The notes under the pieces were generated by a model. It was not told where the DNA came from, made no database searches, and saw nothing but the letters and a program-made list of their open reading frames with translations. The position numbers were made by a program, and so were the translations under genes. Shown one piece after another: positions 1-9,277 of a stretch of 64,000 bases of DNA (positions within the stretch are counted from its first letter, which is position 1; each line of letters opens with the position of its first letter). Origin of the DNA: Stappia indica (lineage in GTDB: Bacteria; Pseudomonadota; Alphaproteobacteria; Rhizobiales; Stappiaceae); NCBI RefSeq assembly GCF_020177335.1, contig NZ_JAIVMG010000015.1, positions 1 through 64,000 on the forward strand, read 5' to 3'.

Positions 1-653
1 TTGCGCGCACGCGGATTGGGCAGGGCGGTGGCCAACCGCGCCGCCTCGGTCCGGGTCAGCGCCGCCGCCGGCTTGCCGAACCAGGCCGAGGCCGCCGCCT
101 CGGCGCCGAACACCCCCTCGCCCCATTCGGCAATGTTGAGATAGATCTCCAGGATCCGCCGCTTCGTCAGCATCGCATCGAGCATCACCGCCAGCGGCAC
201 CTCCAGCGCCTTGCGCACGTAGCTGCGGTCGCTCCACAGAAACAGGTTCTTGGCCACCTGCATGGTCAAGGTGGAGGCGCCGCGCACCTTCTCCCCCTCG
301 CCAAGGGCGCCGATCTGGGTTTCCAGCGCCTGCCAGTCGACGCCGCCATGTTCGCAAAACCGGGCATCTTCCGAAGCCACCACCGAGCGGATCAGATGCG
401 GTGAGATCTGCGACAGCGGCACATAGCTGCGGTCGACCCACAGGCCGCGCGCATAGCGCTCCAGCATCAAGGTGCTGACCGGCGGCACCAAGGCGTAGAC
501 CAGCGTCAGCGCCGGCGGCAGCAGCACCAGCACCAGGAACGCCCGCAGAAGCCAGCGGCGCAGCCAGTGCCGCTGGCGGCGCTCGTCGCCCCCCTTGCCC
601 GTCCTGTCGGCCTGCCTCTTGTCCGCCGAGGCATCGCGCCGCCGTCCGCTCAC
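1..653 (-). CDS. mtgA: Monofunctional biosynthetic peptidoglycan transglycosylase, 3' end missing
   Basis: This is a family GT51 glycosyltransferase that polymerises lipid II into glycan strands at the outer face of the inner membrane, without a transpeptidase domain. The GTG start is chosen because it overlaps the stop of the upstream oxyR as GTGA. One transmembrane anchor follows a basic N-terminus (about residues 28-52). Family motifs are clear: SEDARFCEHGG with the catalytic Glu, GASTLTMQVAKNLFL, and the late KRRILEIYLNIAEWGEGVFG block. The reading frame is still open at base 1, so only the last few residues are outside the window. Identification is secure from the motifs. Confidence 0.93.
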   Translation of the reverse strand, partial: MSGRRRDASADKRQADRTGKGGDERRQRHWLRRWLLRAFLVLVLLPPALTLVYALVPPVSTLMLERYARGLWVDRSYVPLSQISPHLIRSVVASEDARFCEHGGVDWQALETQIGALGEGEKVRGASTLTMQVAKNLFLWSDRSYVRKALEVPLAVMLDAMLTKRRILEIYLNIAEWGEGVFGAEAAASAWFGKPAAALTRTEAARLATALPNPRAR

Positions 654-1576
654 GCCCCCTCCCCCCGCGTTCGGCGCCCGCGCTCGCTCAAGTAACCGCG
701 CAAGGCACCCGCCAGCGCCTCAGCATCCGCCGCATGGCCGGACCGGCGGCGCCACACCAATCCCAGCTCGCGCGTGGCCTGCGGCGCCTCAAGCGGGGTC
801 AGCACCAGTCCGGTGCCCCGGGTCACCCCCGCATCCGCCGCAATGCGGGGCAGCAGGGTGATGCCCAGCCCATTGTCGACCATCTGCACCAGTGTCGTCA
901 TCGAGGAGGCCTGGATCTCATCCGATTCGGGCGGCGCGGCGCCATCAAACGCACGCAGCACATGTTCGCGCAGGCAGTGCCCATCCTCAAGCAGCAGCAG
1001 CGGCTCGCCGCGCAGCTTGTGAAGGGAGACGCAGCCCCCCGCCGCAAAGGCATGATCGCCCGGAACCGCCAGCAACAGCGGATCCTCGCCGATCATTTCC
1101 ATTTCCAGACCTTGCGTATCATAGGGAAAGGCAATCAGCAGCACATCCAGCCGCCCCTCGCGCAGGGCCTCCATCAGCGCGCCGGTGAGCCCCTCACGCA
1201 GATGCAGCCGCAGGTCGGGGTAGCGCGCGCGCAAGCCCGGCAACACCTGAGGCAACAGATAGGGGGCAATCGAGGGGATCACGCCAAGACGCAGCCGGCC
1301 GCTGAGCGGCTGCCGCGCCGTGCGCACCGCCCCGGCCAGATCCTCCGCATCGCGCAGGATGCCGCTCACCCGGTCAAGGATTGTCTGGCCGGCATCGGTC
1401 AGCGCGATGCTGCGCCCGGAACGGTCGACCAGTTCGGCACCAAGACAGGTCTCGAACTGACGAATCCCCGCCGACAGGGTGGACTGGGTGACATGGCAGA
1501 CCCGCGCCGCGCGCACGAAGGACCGGGTCTCCGCCAGGGCGACGAAATATTGCATCTGACGAAGCGTCGGAAGCAT
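650..1576 (-). CDS. oxyR: LysR-family hydrogen peroxide regulator OxyR (single redox cysteine variant)
   Basis: A LysR-type activator of 308 residues with an N-terminal winged helix (about 1-65, opening LPTLRQMQYFVALAET) and a substrate-type regulatory domain. It is divergent from ahpC, the classical OxyR target. The peroxidatic cysteine is present in LEDGHCLREH (Cys201), as is the counterpart of E. coli Cys180 (Cys182). The position of the E. coli resolving Cys208 is Phe210 here, encoded by TTT, so the usual disulfide partner is absent. A start 69 bases further upstream is open but adds a tail unlike the family. It is coupled to mtgA by a 4-base overlap. OxyR identity is strong from motif and context; the redox mechanism is uncertain. 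Confidence 0.88.
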   Translation of the reverse strand: MLPTLRQMQYFVALAETRSFVRAARVCHVTQSTLSAGIRQFETCLGAELVDRSGRSIALTDAGQTILDRVSGILRDAEDLAGAVRTARQPLSGRLRLGVIPSIAPYLLPQVLPGLRARYPDLRLHLREGLTGALMEALREGRLDVLLIAFPYDTQGLEMEMIGEDPLLLAVPGDHAFAAGGCVSLHKLRGEPLLLLEDGHCLREHVLRAFDGAAPPESDEIQASSMTTLVQMVDNGLGITLLPRIAADAGVTRGTGLVLTPLEAPQATRELGLVWRRRSGHAADAEALAGALRGYLSERGRRTRGEGA

Positions 1577-1660
1577 GGCCGGAGGGCCTCCCCGTCTTTC
1601 CTGCCAAGCCCTTACGAGCCTGATGGCTTTTCGCGTTTCGCTCACGCTGGGTCACCGCAC

Positions 1661-1700
1661 GATATCGATAATTTCGATAGAGCGGATCGCTTTTATCGGT
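1661..1700. promoter_or_regulatory. Candidate OxyR operator
   Basis: An inverted repeat TATCGA-N5-TCGATA lies at 1663-1679, followed about two helical turns on by another half-site TATCGG at 1694. This spacing resembles the four ATAG/CTAT elements, roughly ten bases apart, that an OxyR tetramer contacts. It sits between oxyR and ahpC and abuts the -35 box of ahpC, the position expected for class I activation. This is a pattern match only. Confidence 0.6.
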
Positions 1701-1728
1701 TTGACCGAACGGCAAATCTTTGCATAAC
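1701..1728 (+). promoter_or_regulatory. Predicted ahpC promoter
   Basis: TTGACC (1701-1706) and CATAAC (1723-1728) are separated by 16 bases. The boxes match five and four of six consensus positions. The candidate OxyR site lies directly upstream. The resulting leader to the ahpC start would be about 85 bases. Confidence 0.5.
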
Positions 1729-1821
1729 CGGTCCTGCCGCCACACACAATGCTGTGGTGCCACCTTCACCCGTCGTGCCGAGCGCCCAGCGCCGCACGGC
1801 AAGCCCCTTGAGGAGACACAC

Positions 1822-2373
1822 ATGATCGGCATCGGCGACAAGCTCCCCGAATTCGAGGTCGTTGGCGTAAAGCCCGGCTTCAACCACCACGAAGAGAACG
1901 GCGAGAGCGCCTTCGAGGCGATCACCGAGGAAAGCTTCCCGGACAAGTGGAAGGTGATCTTCTTCTACCCGAAGGACTTTACCTTCGTCTGCCCGACCGA
2001 GATCGCCGAGTTCGCCCGTCTCGCCGGTGAGTTCGAGGACCGCGACTGCGTCGTCCTCGGCGGCTCGACCGACAACGAGTTCTGCAAGCTGGCCTGGCGC
2101 CGCGATCATCCGGATCTCGACAAGCTGCCGATCTGGTCGTTCGCCGACACCAACGGCACCCTGGTCGACGGTCTCGGCGTGCGCTCGCCCGATGGCGTCG
2201 CCTACCGCTACACGTTCATCGTCGACAACGAGAACACCATCCAGCACATCTACGCGACCAACCTCAACGTCGGCCGCAACCCCAAGGACACGCTCCGGGT
2301 CCTCGATGCGCTGCAGACCGACGAGCTGTGCCCGTGCAACCGCGAAGTCGGTGGCGACACGCTCGCGGCCTGA
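1822..2373 (+). CDS. ahpC: Alkyl hydroperoxide reductase subunit C (2-Cys peroxiredoxin)
   Basis: A 183-residue peroxiredoxin that reduces H2O2, organic peroxides and peroxynitrite in the cytoplasm. The start is fixed by GAGGAG seven bases upstream. The peroxidatic Cys57 is in FTFVCPTE, and the C-terminal DELCPCN provides Cys170 and Cys172. That arrangement resembles the mycobacterial AhpC that works with AhpD, not AhpF. The ahpD gene follows immediately, and no ahpF is in the window, so AhpD is the likely electron donor (inference from the family). It is probably activated by the divergent OxyR. The length is typical. Confidence 0.95.
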   Translation: MIGIGDKLPEFEVVGVKPGFNHHEENGESAFEAITEESFPDKWKVIFFYPKDFTFVCPTEIAEFARLAGEFEDRDCVVLGGSTDNEFCKLAWRRDHPDLDKLPIWSFADTNGTLVDGLGVRSPDGVAYRYTFIVDNENTIQHIYATNLNVGRNPKDTLRVLDALQTDELCPCNREVGGDTLAA

Positions 2374-2395
2374 GGCACCAGCCCAGTTGCTTTTC

Positions 2396-2422
2396 GAAGG
2401 CCGGGGTCCCGCCCCGGCCTTC
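2396..2422 (+). terminator. Intercistronic hairpin between ahpC and ahpD
   Basis: Perfect 11-bp stem GAAGGCCGGGG / CCCCGGCCTTC with a 5-base loop, followed by GGTTTGT. The T tract is weak, so it may be a partial terminator or an mRNA-stabilising end. Either would let ahpC be made in excess over ahpD. Confidence 0.65.
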
Positions 2423-2464
2423 GGTTTGTCCAGATGAAGCCCACCGAGTTGAGAGCGGCCTGCC

Positions 2465-2989
2465 ATGTCGATCGAGAACCTGAAGAATGCCCTGCCGGAT
2501 TTCGCCAAGGACACGCGCCTGAACCTGTCCTCGCTGGCCAGCGACGAGACCTTCACCGCACAGCAGAAGTATGGCCTCCTGGTCGCCTGCGCCATTGCCA
2601 GCCGCAATGACACCGTGCGCGCCGAACTGATCGAGGAAGCCGCTCCGCATCTTTCCGCCGAAGCGCTCAGCGCCGCCAAGGCCGCGGCGGTGATCATGGC
2701 CCAGAACAACGTCTACTACCGCTTTGTCCACCTGGCTTCGAACGCCCAGTACAAGACCATGCCGGCCAAGCTGCGCATGAACGTCATCGGCAAGCCCGGG
2801 GTCGACAAGCTCGATTTCGAACTGTGGTCGCTGGCGGTCTCGGCCATCAACGGCTGCGGCATGTGCATCGATGCCCATGAGGACATCCTGCGCAAGGGCG
2901 GGCTCGGTGCCGATCAGGTGCAGGCCGCTATTCGCTACGCCGCGATCATCCAGTCGGCCGCCGTCGCCCTCGAAGCCGGCGCTGCCTGA
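2465..2989 (+). CDS. ahpD: Alkylhydroperoxidase AhpD
   Basis: A 174-residue AhpD/carboxymuconolactone-decarboxylase fold protein. In mycobacteria the family regenerates AhpC using lipoyl-bearing proteins as electron source, and has weak peroxidase activity itself. The catalytic set is intact: Glu119 in the FELWSLAV helix, then Cys131, Cys134 and His138 in GCGMCIDAH, one residue off the M. tuberculosis numbering. It lies 91 bases after ahpC with a hairpin between them. The length matches the family. Confidence 0.95.
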   Translation: MSIENLKNALPDFAKDTRLNLSSLASDETFTAQQKYGLLVACAIASRNDTVRAELIEEAAPHLSAEALSAAKAAAVIMAQNNVYYRFVHLASNAQYKTMPAKLRMNVIGKPGVDKLDFELWSLAVSAINGCGMCIDAHEDILRKGGLGADQVQAAIRYAAIIQSAAVALEAGAA

Positions 2990-3123
2990 GCAGCCCGCAA
3001 AGACCGGCGCTTGACCCGCGGCGCGTTTCGCGACACTGAGACCTGCGAGGGACGCCCACCGGCGCCCTTCCCTGTTCCCCAGATGCCGGCCCCCGACGCC
3101 GGTCCCTGCCGGAGACGCCTCGC

Positions 3124-4029
3124 GTGACACTCGACATCGCCGCCCACCTCACCTGGGACGCCGACCGGATCGCCGCCGCACTGGACGACGCGCTCAACGC
3201 CGCCCCTCTCGATGGCGAGATCGCCCGCCCGGAGCGCCTGATGGCGGCCATGCGCCATGCCGGCCTTGGCGGCGGCAAGCGCCTGAGGCCGGTGCTCTTG
3301 ATCGCCGCCGCCCGGCTGTTCGGCCGGGACGATGCCGGCATCGTGACGGCCGGTGCCGCGCTGGAATGCATCCATTGCTATTCCCTCGTCCACGACGACC
3401 TGCCGGCGATGGACGACGACGACATGCGCCGCGGCCAGCCGACGGTGCACAAGGCCTATGACGAGGCAACCGCGATCCTGGCCGGCGATGCGCTGCTCAC
3501 CCTCGCCTTCGACCTGATCGCCGCCCCTGCGGTCCATGCCGACGCGGAGATCCGCCTTGCCGCCTCGCGCGAGCTGGCGCGGGCCGCCGGTCTCGGCGGC
3601 ATGGCCGGCGGTCAGATGCTCGATCTTGCCTCGCAGCACGCTCCGCGCGGGGAAACCGAGATCCGCGAACTTCAGGCGATGAAGACGGGCGCGCTGATTC
3701 GCTACGCCGCGCGCACCGGCGCCCGGCTGGCCGGCGCCGGCCCGGACGACATCGAGCGTCTGACCCGCTTCGGCGAGATCATCGGCCTTGCCTTCCAGCT
3801 TGCCGACGATCTGCTGGATGTGGAGGGCGATGCCAGTGCGCTCGGCAAGGCCGCGGGCAAGGATGCCGCCGCCGGCAAGGCGACGCTGGTGGCGCTCAAG
3901 GGCGCCGACTGGACCCGGGCCGAACTGACACGCCTCGTCGAGGCCGCGACCACGGAACTCCAGCCCTATGGCGCACAAGCCGAGCCGCTGCTGGCGCTGG
4001 CCCGTTTCGTCGCCATCCGCGACCGCTGA
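3124..4029 (+). CDS. ispA: Polyprenyl synthetase, probably farnesyl diphosphate synthase
   Basis: A 301-residue trans-prenyltransferase that condenses DMAPP/GPP with IPP. The first Asp-rich motif DDLPAMDDDD (91-100), with the Pro-Ala insertion and the preceding HCYSLVH, is the signature of bacterial type II FPP synthase. The second motif is LADDLLD (about 227-232). GGKRLRP (about 50-56) binds diphosphate. GTG is the only plausible start, with GGAG about ten bases upstream. In alphaproteobacteria this gene often sits beside dxs; here it does not. Geranylgeranyl product specificity cannot be excluded. Confidence 0.88.
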   Translation: MTLDIAAHLTWDADRIAAALDDALNAAPLDGEIARPERLMAAMRHAGLGGGKRLRPVLLIAAARLFGRDDAGIVTAGAALECIHCYSLVHDDLPAMDDDDMRRGQPTVHKAYDEATAILAGDALLTLAFDLIAAPAVHADAEIRLAASRELARAAGLGGMAGGQMLDLASQHAPRGETEIRELQAMKTGALIRYAARTGARLAGAGPDDIERLTRFGEIIGLAFQLADDLLDVEGDASALGKAAGKDAAAGKATLVALKGADWTRAELTRLVEAATTELQPYGAQAEPLLALARFVAIRDR

Positions 4030-4077
4030 GCGCCCCTCCATGTCTCCCCGCTCTCCCCTGAAGGTCGAGGACGCGGT

Positions 4078-4749
4078 ATGACGACACTGCTGGAACGTTG
4101 GAGCCACACGGCAACCGCTCCCTCGCGCGAACTGATCCTGCCTGACGGTTGCCGCGACCTGATCCTGGTCGCCGCGCCGGAACAACGCCCGGACTGCTTT
4201 GTCTCCGAGCTGCAGGCGGCGCCGCGCGTGACGGAGATTGCCGCCGGCGCCCGCATGACCGGCTTTCGGCTGCAGCCGGGTACGGTGATCGACACCGCGC
4301 CGCTGCTTGCCCGGGTTGCCGCCGGCGGCTGCGATCCGGAGGACGCCTCTGCGCTACTGGGCGAACACACTGCTCGCCCCCCAATGATTGCCGAGGCCAT
4401 CCACAGCCTGGAAACGGAAACCGCCTCGGTGGCAAGGGCGGCACGGCGCATCGGTCTTGGCCTGCGCAGCCTGCAGCGGCTGTTTCGCGATCACGAGCTG
4501 CCACCGCCGGGCTTCTGGCTGCAACTGGCCCGCGCCCGGCGGGCGGCGGCGGCACTCGCCCCGCATGTGCCGCTGTCGGATCTGGCCGCCGAGGCCGGCT
4601 ACGCCGATCAGGCGCACATGACCCGCGCCTTCCGCCGCTGGTTCGCCATATCGCCGGCGCGGCTGCAACACGATGCCCGCAGCCGCCACCTGTTGCGTCA
4701 GTCCGGGCTTGCCGTCCCGCTCACCGGCGAACAGATCTCGATCAGATAG
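4078..4749 (+). CDS. AraC-family transcriptional regulator with DUF6597-like N-terminus
   Basis: A 223-residue regulator. The N-terminal part (about 1-110) contains RELILPDGCRDLI, typical of the DUF6597 sensor-like domain. The C-terminal part (about 125-210) is an AraC double helix-turn-helix with SVARAARRIGLGLRSLQRLF and DLAAEAGYADQAHMTRAFRRWF. Its last 52 bases overlap the end of the convergent VOC gene. Regulators of this type are often found beside small VOC or DinB proteins, so that neighbour is a possible target. The ligand is unknown. Confidence 0.85.
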   Translation: MTTLLERWSHTATAPSRELILPDGCRDLILVAAPEQRPDCFVSELQAAPRVTEIAAGARMTGFRLQPGTVIDTAPLLARVAAGGCDPEDASALLGEHTARPPMIAEAIHSLETETASVARAARRIGLGLRSLQRLFRDHELPPPGFWLQLARARRAAAALAPHVPLSDLAAEAGYADQAHMTRAFRRWFAISPARLQHDARSRHLLRQSGLAVPLTGEQISIR

Positions 4750-5096
4750 CCGTCGGGATCCGTCACATAGGCGGTGGTCTGCCCCCAGGCTTCCTCGCGC
4801 ACCTCCTGCACCACCGTCGCCCCGGCCTCGCGTGCCCGCTCAAGCGCCGCCGCGACGTCATCTGTCTCAAACGCGATTTCGAAGGTCGGCCGCTGCGGAT
4901 CCGGGACAAGCGGCGATTTGCCCAGGGAAGTCATCAGCGCGCGCGAGGAAAAGGCCAGCTTGGTCTCGCCCGTGACCAGCTCGCCATAGTCCTTGCTTTC
5001 ATGCAGAAAGCCGGTCTCCAGCCCGAAGGCGCGGTTGAAGAAGGCCAGCGTTGCCGCCACATCCTCGACGTAGAAAATCGTGTATCTCAGCTTCAT
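4698..5096 (-). CDS. VOC (glyoxalase/bleomycin resistance fold) protein
   Basis: A 132-residue vicinal-oxygen-chelate protein with two beta-alpha-beta-beta-beta modules. It opens MKLRYTIFYVEDVAATLAFF and ends with VTDPDGYLIEIC, the usual metal-site region carrying a Glu ligand. The substrate is unknown; the family covers glyoxalase I, dioxygenases and antibiotic-binding proteins. Its 3' end runs antisense into the AraC gene for 52 bases, so the two transcripts may interfere. Confidence 0.88.
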   Translation of the reverse strand: MKLRYTIFYVEDVAATLAFFNRAFGLETGFLHESKDYGELVTGETKLAFSSRALMTSLGKSPLVPDPQRPTFEIAFETDDVAAALERAREAGATVVQEVREEAWGQTTAYVTDPDGYLIEICSPVSGTASPD

Positions 5097-5240
5097 CTGC
5101 GAACTCCTCTGTGTCCCCCCTGATAACTACGGGGCCAGCGGGCGTCTTGAACAATCGCGACACGTGTAAAAAGCGACAGCTTGCCCGCGCGCCGGTTTGA
5201 CGGGAAACTTGCAATCCCTCTCGTCCAGCCGGAGCCGGTC

Positions 5241-5759
5241 ATGGAATTCGAGAAGACCCGATACTTTCGCCTTGCGGTCAGTCTTGTCGTCGTCCTTGTC
5301 GGCGGCACCTTCATCGGTCTTGCCGTCTACAATCACCAGATGCAGGCAGAAAAGACCTATATGACGATCACCGGCGGCGGGTTCATCTACAACTACCGGC
5401 ACGCCGATATCCACTACGGCATCACCGCCGCCGTGCAGCGACCAACGCCCACGGGCCTGCGCCTGATCGCCCGCTTTGAAAACCCCACTGGCGGACAGCC
5501 GATCACCCTGCAGCACGCGATCACCGCCCGCGCCACCCGCTACAGCTTTGAAACCCCGCCGGTTCAGGGCGTGAAGGAAGGGCACCCCTACAAGGTCACC
5601 CTGACGTTGGAGGAAAACGCCAGCGGCAAGGTGATCGAGACCCACGAACGGCACCTGGTGAGCGATGTCGACCCCGGCCTGGTGCCCGACAGCCCGCTGA
5701 CCATCGGCCCGGGCTACCACCGCAACCCGGAGCGCGAGCGCCCGACTTCCGTCAATTGA
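5241..5759 (+). CDS. Membrane-anchored protein of unknown function
   Basis: I do not recognise this 172-residue protein. It has one N-terminal transmembrane segment (about residues 10-29, RLAVSLVVVLVGGTFIGLAV) and then a mostly beta-strand periplasmic part, ending in a proline- and charge-rich tail. The ATG at 5241 is preferred over an in-frame start 60 bases upstream because of the GGAG before it. The topology suggests a single-span anchor facing the periplasm. The neighbours give no functional clue. Confidence 0.65.
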   Translation: MEFEKTRYFRLAVSLVVVLVGGTFIGLAVYNHQMQAEKTYMTITGGGFIYNYRHADIHYGITAAVQRPTPTGLRLIARFENPTGGQPITLQHAITARATRYSFETPPVQGVKEGHPYKVTLTLEENASGKVIETHERHLVSDVDPGLVPDSPLTIGPGYHRNPERERPTSVN

Positions 5760-5785
5760 CGACGTCGGGTCGAACACTCCTGCGA

Positions 5786-6469
5786 CTAGCTGAAAAACGC
5801 CCGCATGTGAAACGTCCCTTGCGCCGGGTCCTGGGCATAAGCACGCCCGAAGGGGCAGGCCCTGCGGGCGAGGCACCCGCTGCGGCAGGGCGCGTCTCGT
5901 CGCGCTTCAAGATGAGACCGGCAGCGCGGCACGTCATAGCCCGCCTCCAGCGACAGCGCCCCGGCCGGGCAGGCGGCAACGCACGGGGTATCCGCACAGG
6001 TTTCGCAAGGCCCCGATGTGCCATTCGCCTCGAACCGGCCAAACCGCTCGTCCGACAGCAAGGCCGCGCGCAAGCCCGCCCAGGGGCCGAACACCGCGTG
6101 AGATAAGACTCCCATCGGCGAGCGGGAAAAGCCGCCCACACGCAGCGCCCAGCGCTGGAACGGGTGATAGGGCGGGCCATCGAAGGGAAAGAGCGGCACA
6201 AGGCCAAAATCGCCGGCAATCGCGCCGAGCAGGCGGCGGGTGTAGCGGTCGAGCGGATCGGGCGCGCCATCGGCGGCTTCAGGCGCTGCGCCAAAGGCGC
6301 GAAAGAGATCCGGGCCAACGCTGCCGATGAGGAGCAGGGTCCGCGTGTCCGGTCCGCCGGGGCAGACCGGCGGCACCGCGTCGCCGGGCTCGGGGTGAAA
6401 CCCGCCGAGCCCGAGAAAGCCGGCACGGGCGAGGGCCTTGGAAAGCCGGGTCGCCCGTGCCATGTCCAT
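5786..6469 (-). CDS. QueG-like Fe-S protein (ferredoxin-type)
   Basis: A 227-residue protein with two cysteine clusters in its C-terminal third: CETCADTPCVAACPAGAL and CRSGCLARRACPFG. This pattern predicts iron-sulfur clusters as in the ferredoxin half of epoxyqueuosine reductase QueG. The cobalamin-binding catalytic half of QueG appears absent or very reduced, and it is shorter than QueG (about 350). It starts 11 bases after argG and is probably cotranscribed. A redox partner role is inferred; the substrate is unknown. Confidence 0.75.
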   Translation of the reverse strand: MDMARATRLSKALARAGFLGLGGFHPEPGDAVPPVCPGGPDTRTLLLIGSVGPDLFRAFGAAPEAADGAPDPLDRYTRRLLGAIAGDFGLVPLFPFDGPPYHPFQRWALRVGGFSRSPMGVLSHAVFGPWAGLRAALLSDERFGRFEANGTSGPCETCADTPCVAACPAGALSLEAGYDVPRCRSHLEARRDAPCRSGCLARRACPFGRAYAQDPAQGTFHMRAFFS

Positions 6470-6480
6470 GGGCCTTCGCC

Positions 6481-7707
<1,227 letters not shown>

Positions 7708-7732
7708 TGCCGTCCGATCGCGAGTGGCCCGA

Positions 7733-7794
7733 CCGGGCGCGACGACGCGCCCGGAAAGTCGCGCGCACTGTAGCGGCGCACACGCTCAAAGCAA
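7733..7794 (-). promoter_or_regulatory. Predicted argG promoter and leader hairpin
   Basis: Reading toward argG, TTGCTT (7794-7789) and TACAGT (7772-7767) are 16 bases apart. The leader of about 50 bases then contains a perfect 9-bp stem CCGGGCGCG / CGCGCCCGG with a 4-base loop (7754-7733). No T run follows, so this is not an obvious terminator. It may protect the mRNA 5' end. Confidence 0.4.
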
Positions 7795-7822
7795 GACGGG
7801 AAAGCACCGATCGCGGCGCCGG

Positions 7823-8296
7823 TCAGCCGCGCGGGCGCGGCCGCCAGCCCTTCGGCGCCATTTCGAAGCCGGCAAACTCGAACCCCGGCGCCACCGTGCA
7901 GCCGACCAGCGTCCAGCGGCCAAGGCTTTCCGCCGTCTGCCAGGCATTGCGCGGCACGATCCCTTGCGGCCGCTGGTGGGTGGCAAGATCCAGGCCCAGA
8001 TGCATCGCGCTGACGTCATGGCCGTTTGGCGAAATGGTCAGCGCCAACGGCCCGCCCGCGTGCCAGTGCCAGATTTCCACCGCATCGACCCGGTGCCAGG
8101 CCGACACCTCGCCCGCCTCCAGCAGGTAGTAGATCGCCGTCGACAGGGCGCGCCCTCGCGCATCCGTTGTCGGATCGCGGAAGGTTTCGCGGTAATGCCC
8201 GCCCTCCGGATGCGGGGCGAGATCGAGCAGGCGGATGATGTCGCGCGCGGTGAGCGAGGGATCCATCATCTGACCGGACACCATCGGATCGCTCAT
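7823..8296 (-). CDS. Cupin domain protein, DUF985 family
   Basis: A 157-residue protein of the cupin_5 (DUF985) family, recognisable by LDLAPHPEGGHYRETFRD near the start and by STAIYYLLEAGEVSAWHRVD and EIWHWHAGGPL. The histidines and glutamates of the cupin barrel are present. The biochemical role of the family is not settled. Its start overlaps the gloB stop as ATGA, so translation is coupled and a link to glyoxal or thiol metabolism is possible but unproven. Confidence 0.85.
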   Translation of the reverse strand: MSDPMVSGQMMDPSLTARDIIRLLDLAPHPEGGHYRETFRDPTTDARGRALSTAIYYLLEAGEVSAWHRVDAVEIWHWHAGGPLALTISPNGHDVSAMHLGLDLATHQRPQGIVPRNAWQTAESLGRWTLVGCTVAPGFEFAGFEMAPKGWRPRPRG

Positions 8297-9093
8297 CGGA
8301 AGCTGTCCTTGCGCCGGCGGATCTCGGCGAACACCTCCGCCGGATCGGCGCCACTCATGCCAAGATGCCGCTGGATCGCCGGGTCCCGGGCGCGCAGGAA
8401 CGGATTGGTCGCCAGTTCCTCCGCCATGGTCGTCGGCAGGGTCGGCTTGCCGGCGGCGCGCAGCGCCTCGATCTGGCGAACCCGCTCCGCCAGCGCCGCG
8501 TTGTCCGGATCGATGGTCAGGGCAAACCGGGCATTGGCAAGGGTGTATTCATGACCGCAGTAGATCTGCGTCTCCAGCGGCAGCATGCGCGCCAGCCGGT
8601 CGAGCGAGGTCCACATCATCTCCATGTCGCCCTCGAACACCCGGCCGCAGCCGAGCGCGAACAGGGTATCGCCGGTGTGGGCAAAGCCGGCATCCGGCGC
8701 CCACCAGGAAATCTGGTCAAGCGTATGCCCCGGGGTGCCGATGGCCTGGAACGCAAGGCCGCCGACGGTGAGCTTCGCCCCGCCCTCGACCCAGTCGTCG
8801 AGCCCCTCGATGCGGTCGCGTGACAACGCCGGACCGATGGCCCGCGCGCCGGTCTGCCGCTTCAGCTCCTCCAGCCCCTGCACATGGTCCCAATGGTGAT
8901 GGGTGATAAGAATATCGGTCAGCGTCCAGCCGGTCTCAGCGAGCGCCGCCACATAGGGCCCCTGATCGGGCACGTCGAAGGCGATGGTCGCCCCCGTTTC
9001 CGGCACATGCACCAGCACCCCGAAATTGTCCTCAAGACAACCGAACTGCCTGATTTCCACTACTGCGCCGGTGCCTGTCCCGTCTGCGCTCAT
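8293..9093 (-). CDS. gloB: Hydroxyacylglutathione hydrolase (glyoxalase II)
   Basis: A 266-residue metallo-beta-lactamase-fold hydrolase that splits S-lactoylglutathione into D-lactate and glutathione. The binuclear metal motif THHHWDH is at about residues 62-68. Further ligands are in GTPGHTLDQ, HTGDTLFALGCGR and YCGHEYT. The C-terminal glutathione-binding segment ending NPFLRARDPAIQ and FAEIRRRKDSF is present. It is the first gene of a two-gene unit with the cupin and is divergent from the methyltransferase. Confidence 0.94.
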   Translation of the reverse strand: MSADGTGTGAVVEIRQFGCLEDNFGVLVHVPETGATIAFDVPDQGPYVAALAETGWTLTDILITHHHWDHVQGLEELKRQTGARAIGPALSRDRIEGLDDWVEGGAKLTVGGLAFQAIGTPGHTLDQISWWAPDAGFAHTGDTLFALGCGRVFEGDMEMMWTSLDRLARMLPLETQIYCGHEYTLANARFALTIDPDNAALAERVRQIEALRAAGKPTLPTTMAEELATNPFLRARDPAIQRHLGMSGADPAEVFAEIRRRKDSFR

Positions 9094-9277
9094 TCGCTCA
9101 ACTCCCCTTGCAAGACGACCCGCCAGGCCGCGCCTCGTGCTTTGCGCTCACAGTGCCCCGGCACGGCCACCGGAACAAGAGGCGAGGCCGCGCCGCAATC
9201 ACCGCTGTTGCATCGGCGGGCGCGGGAGGGTTCAATCACCCGCCGCGTTTTCCTCGCACCGTCATCACAAGGCCTCC

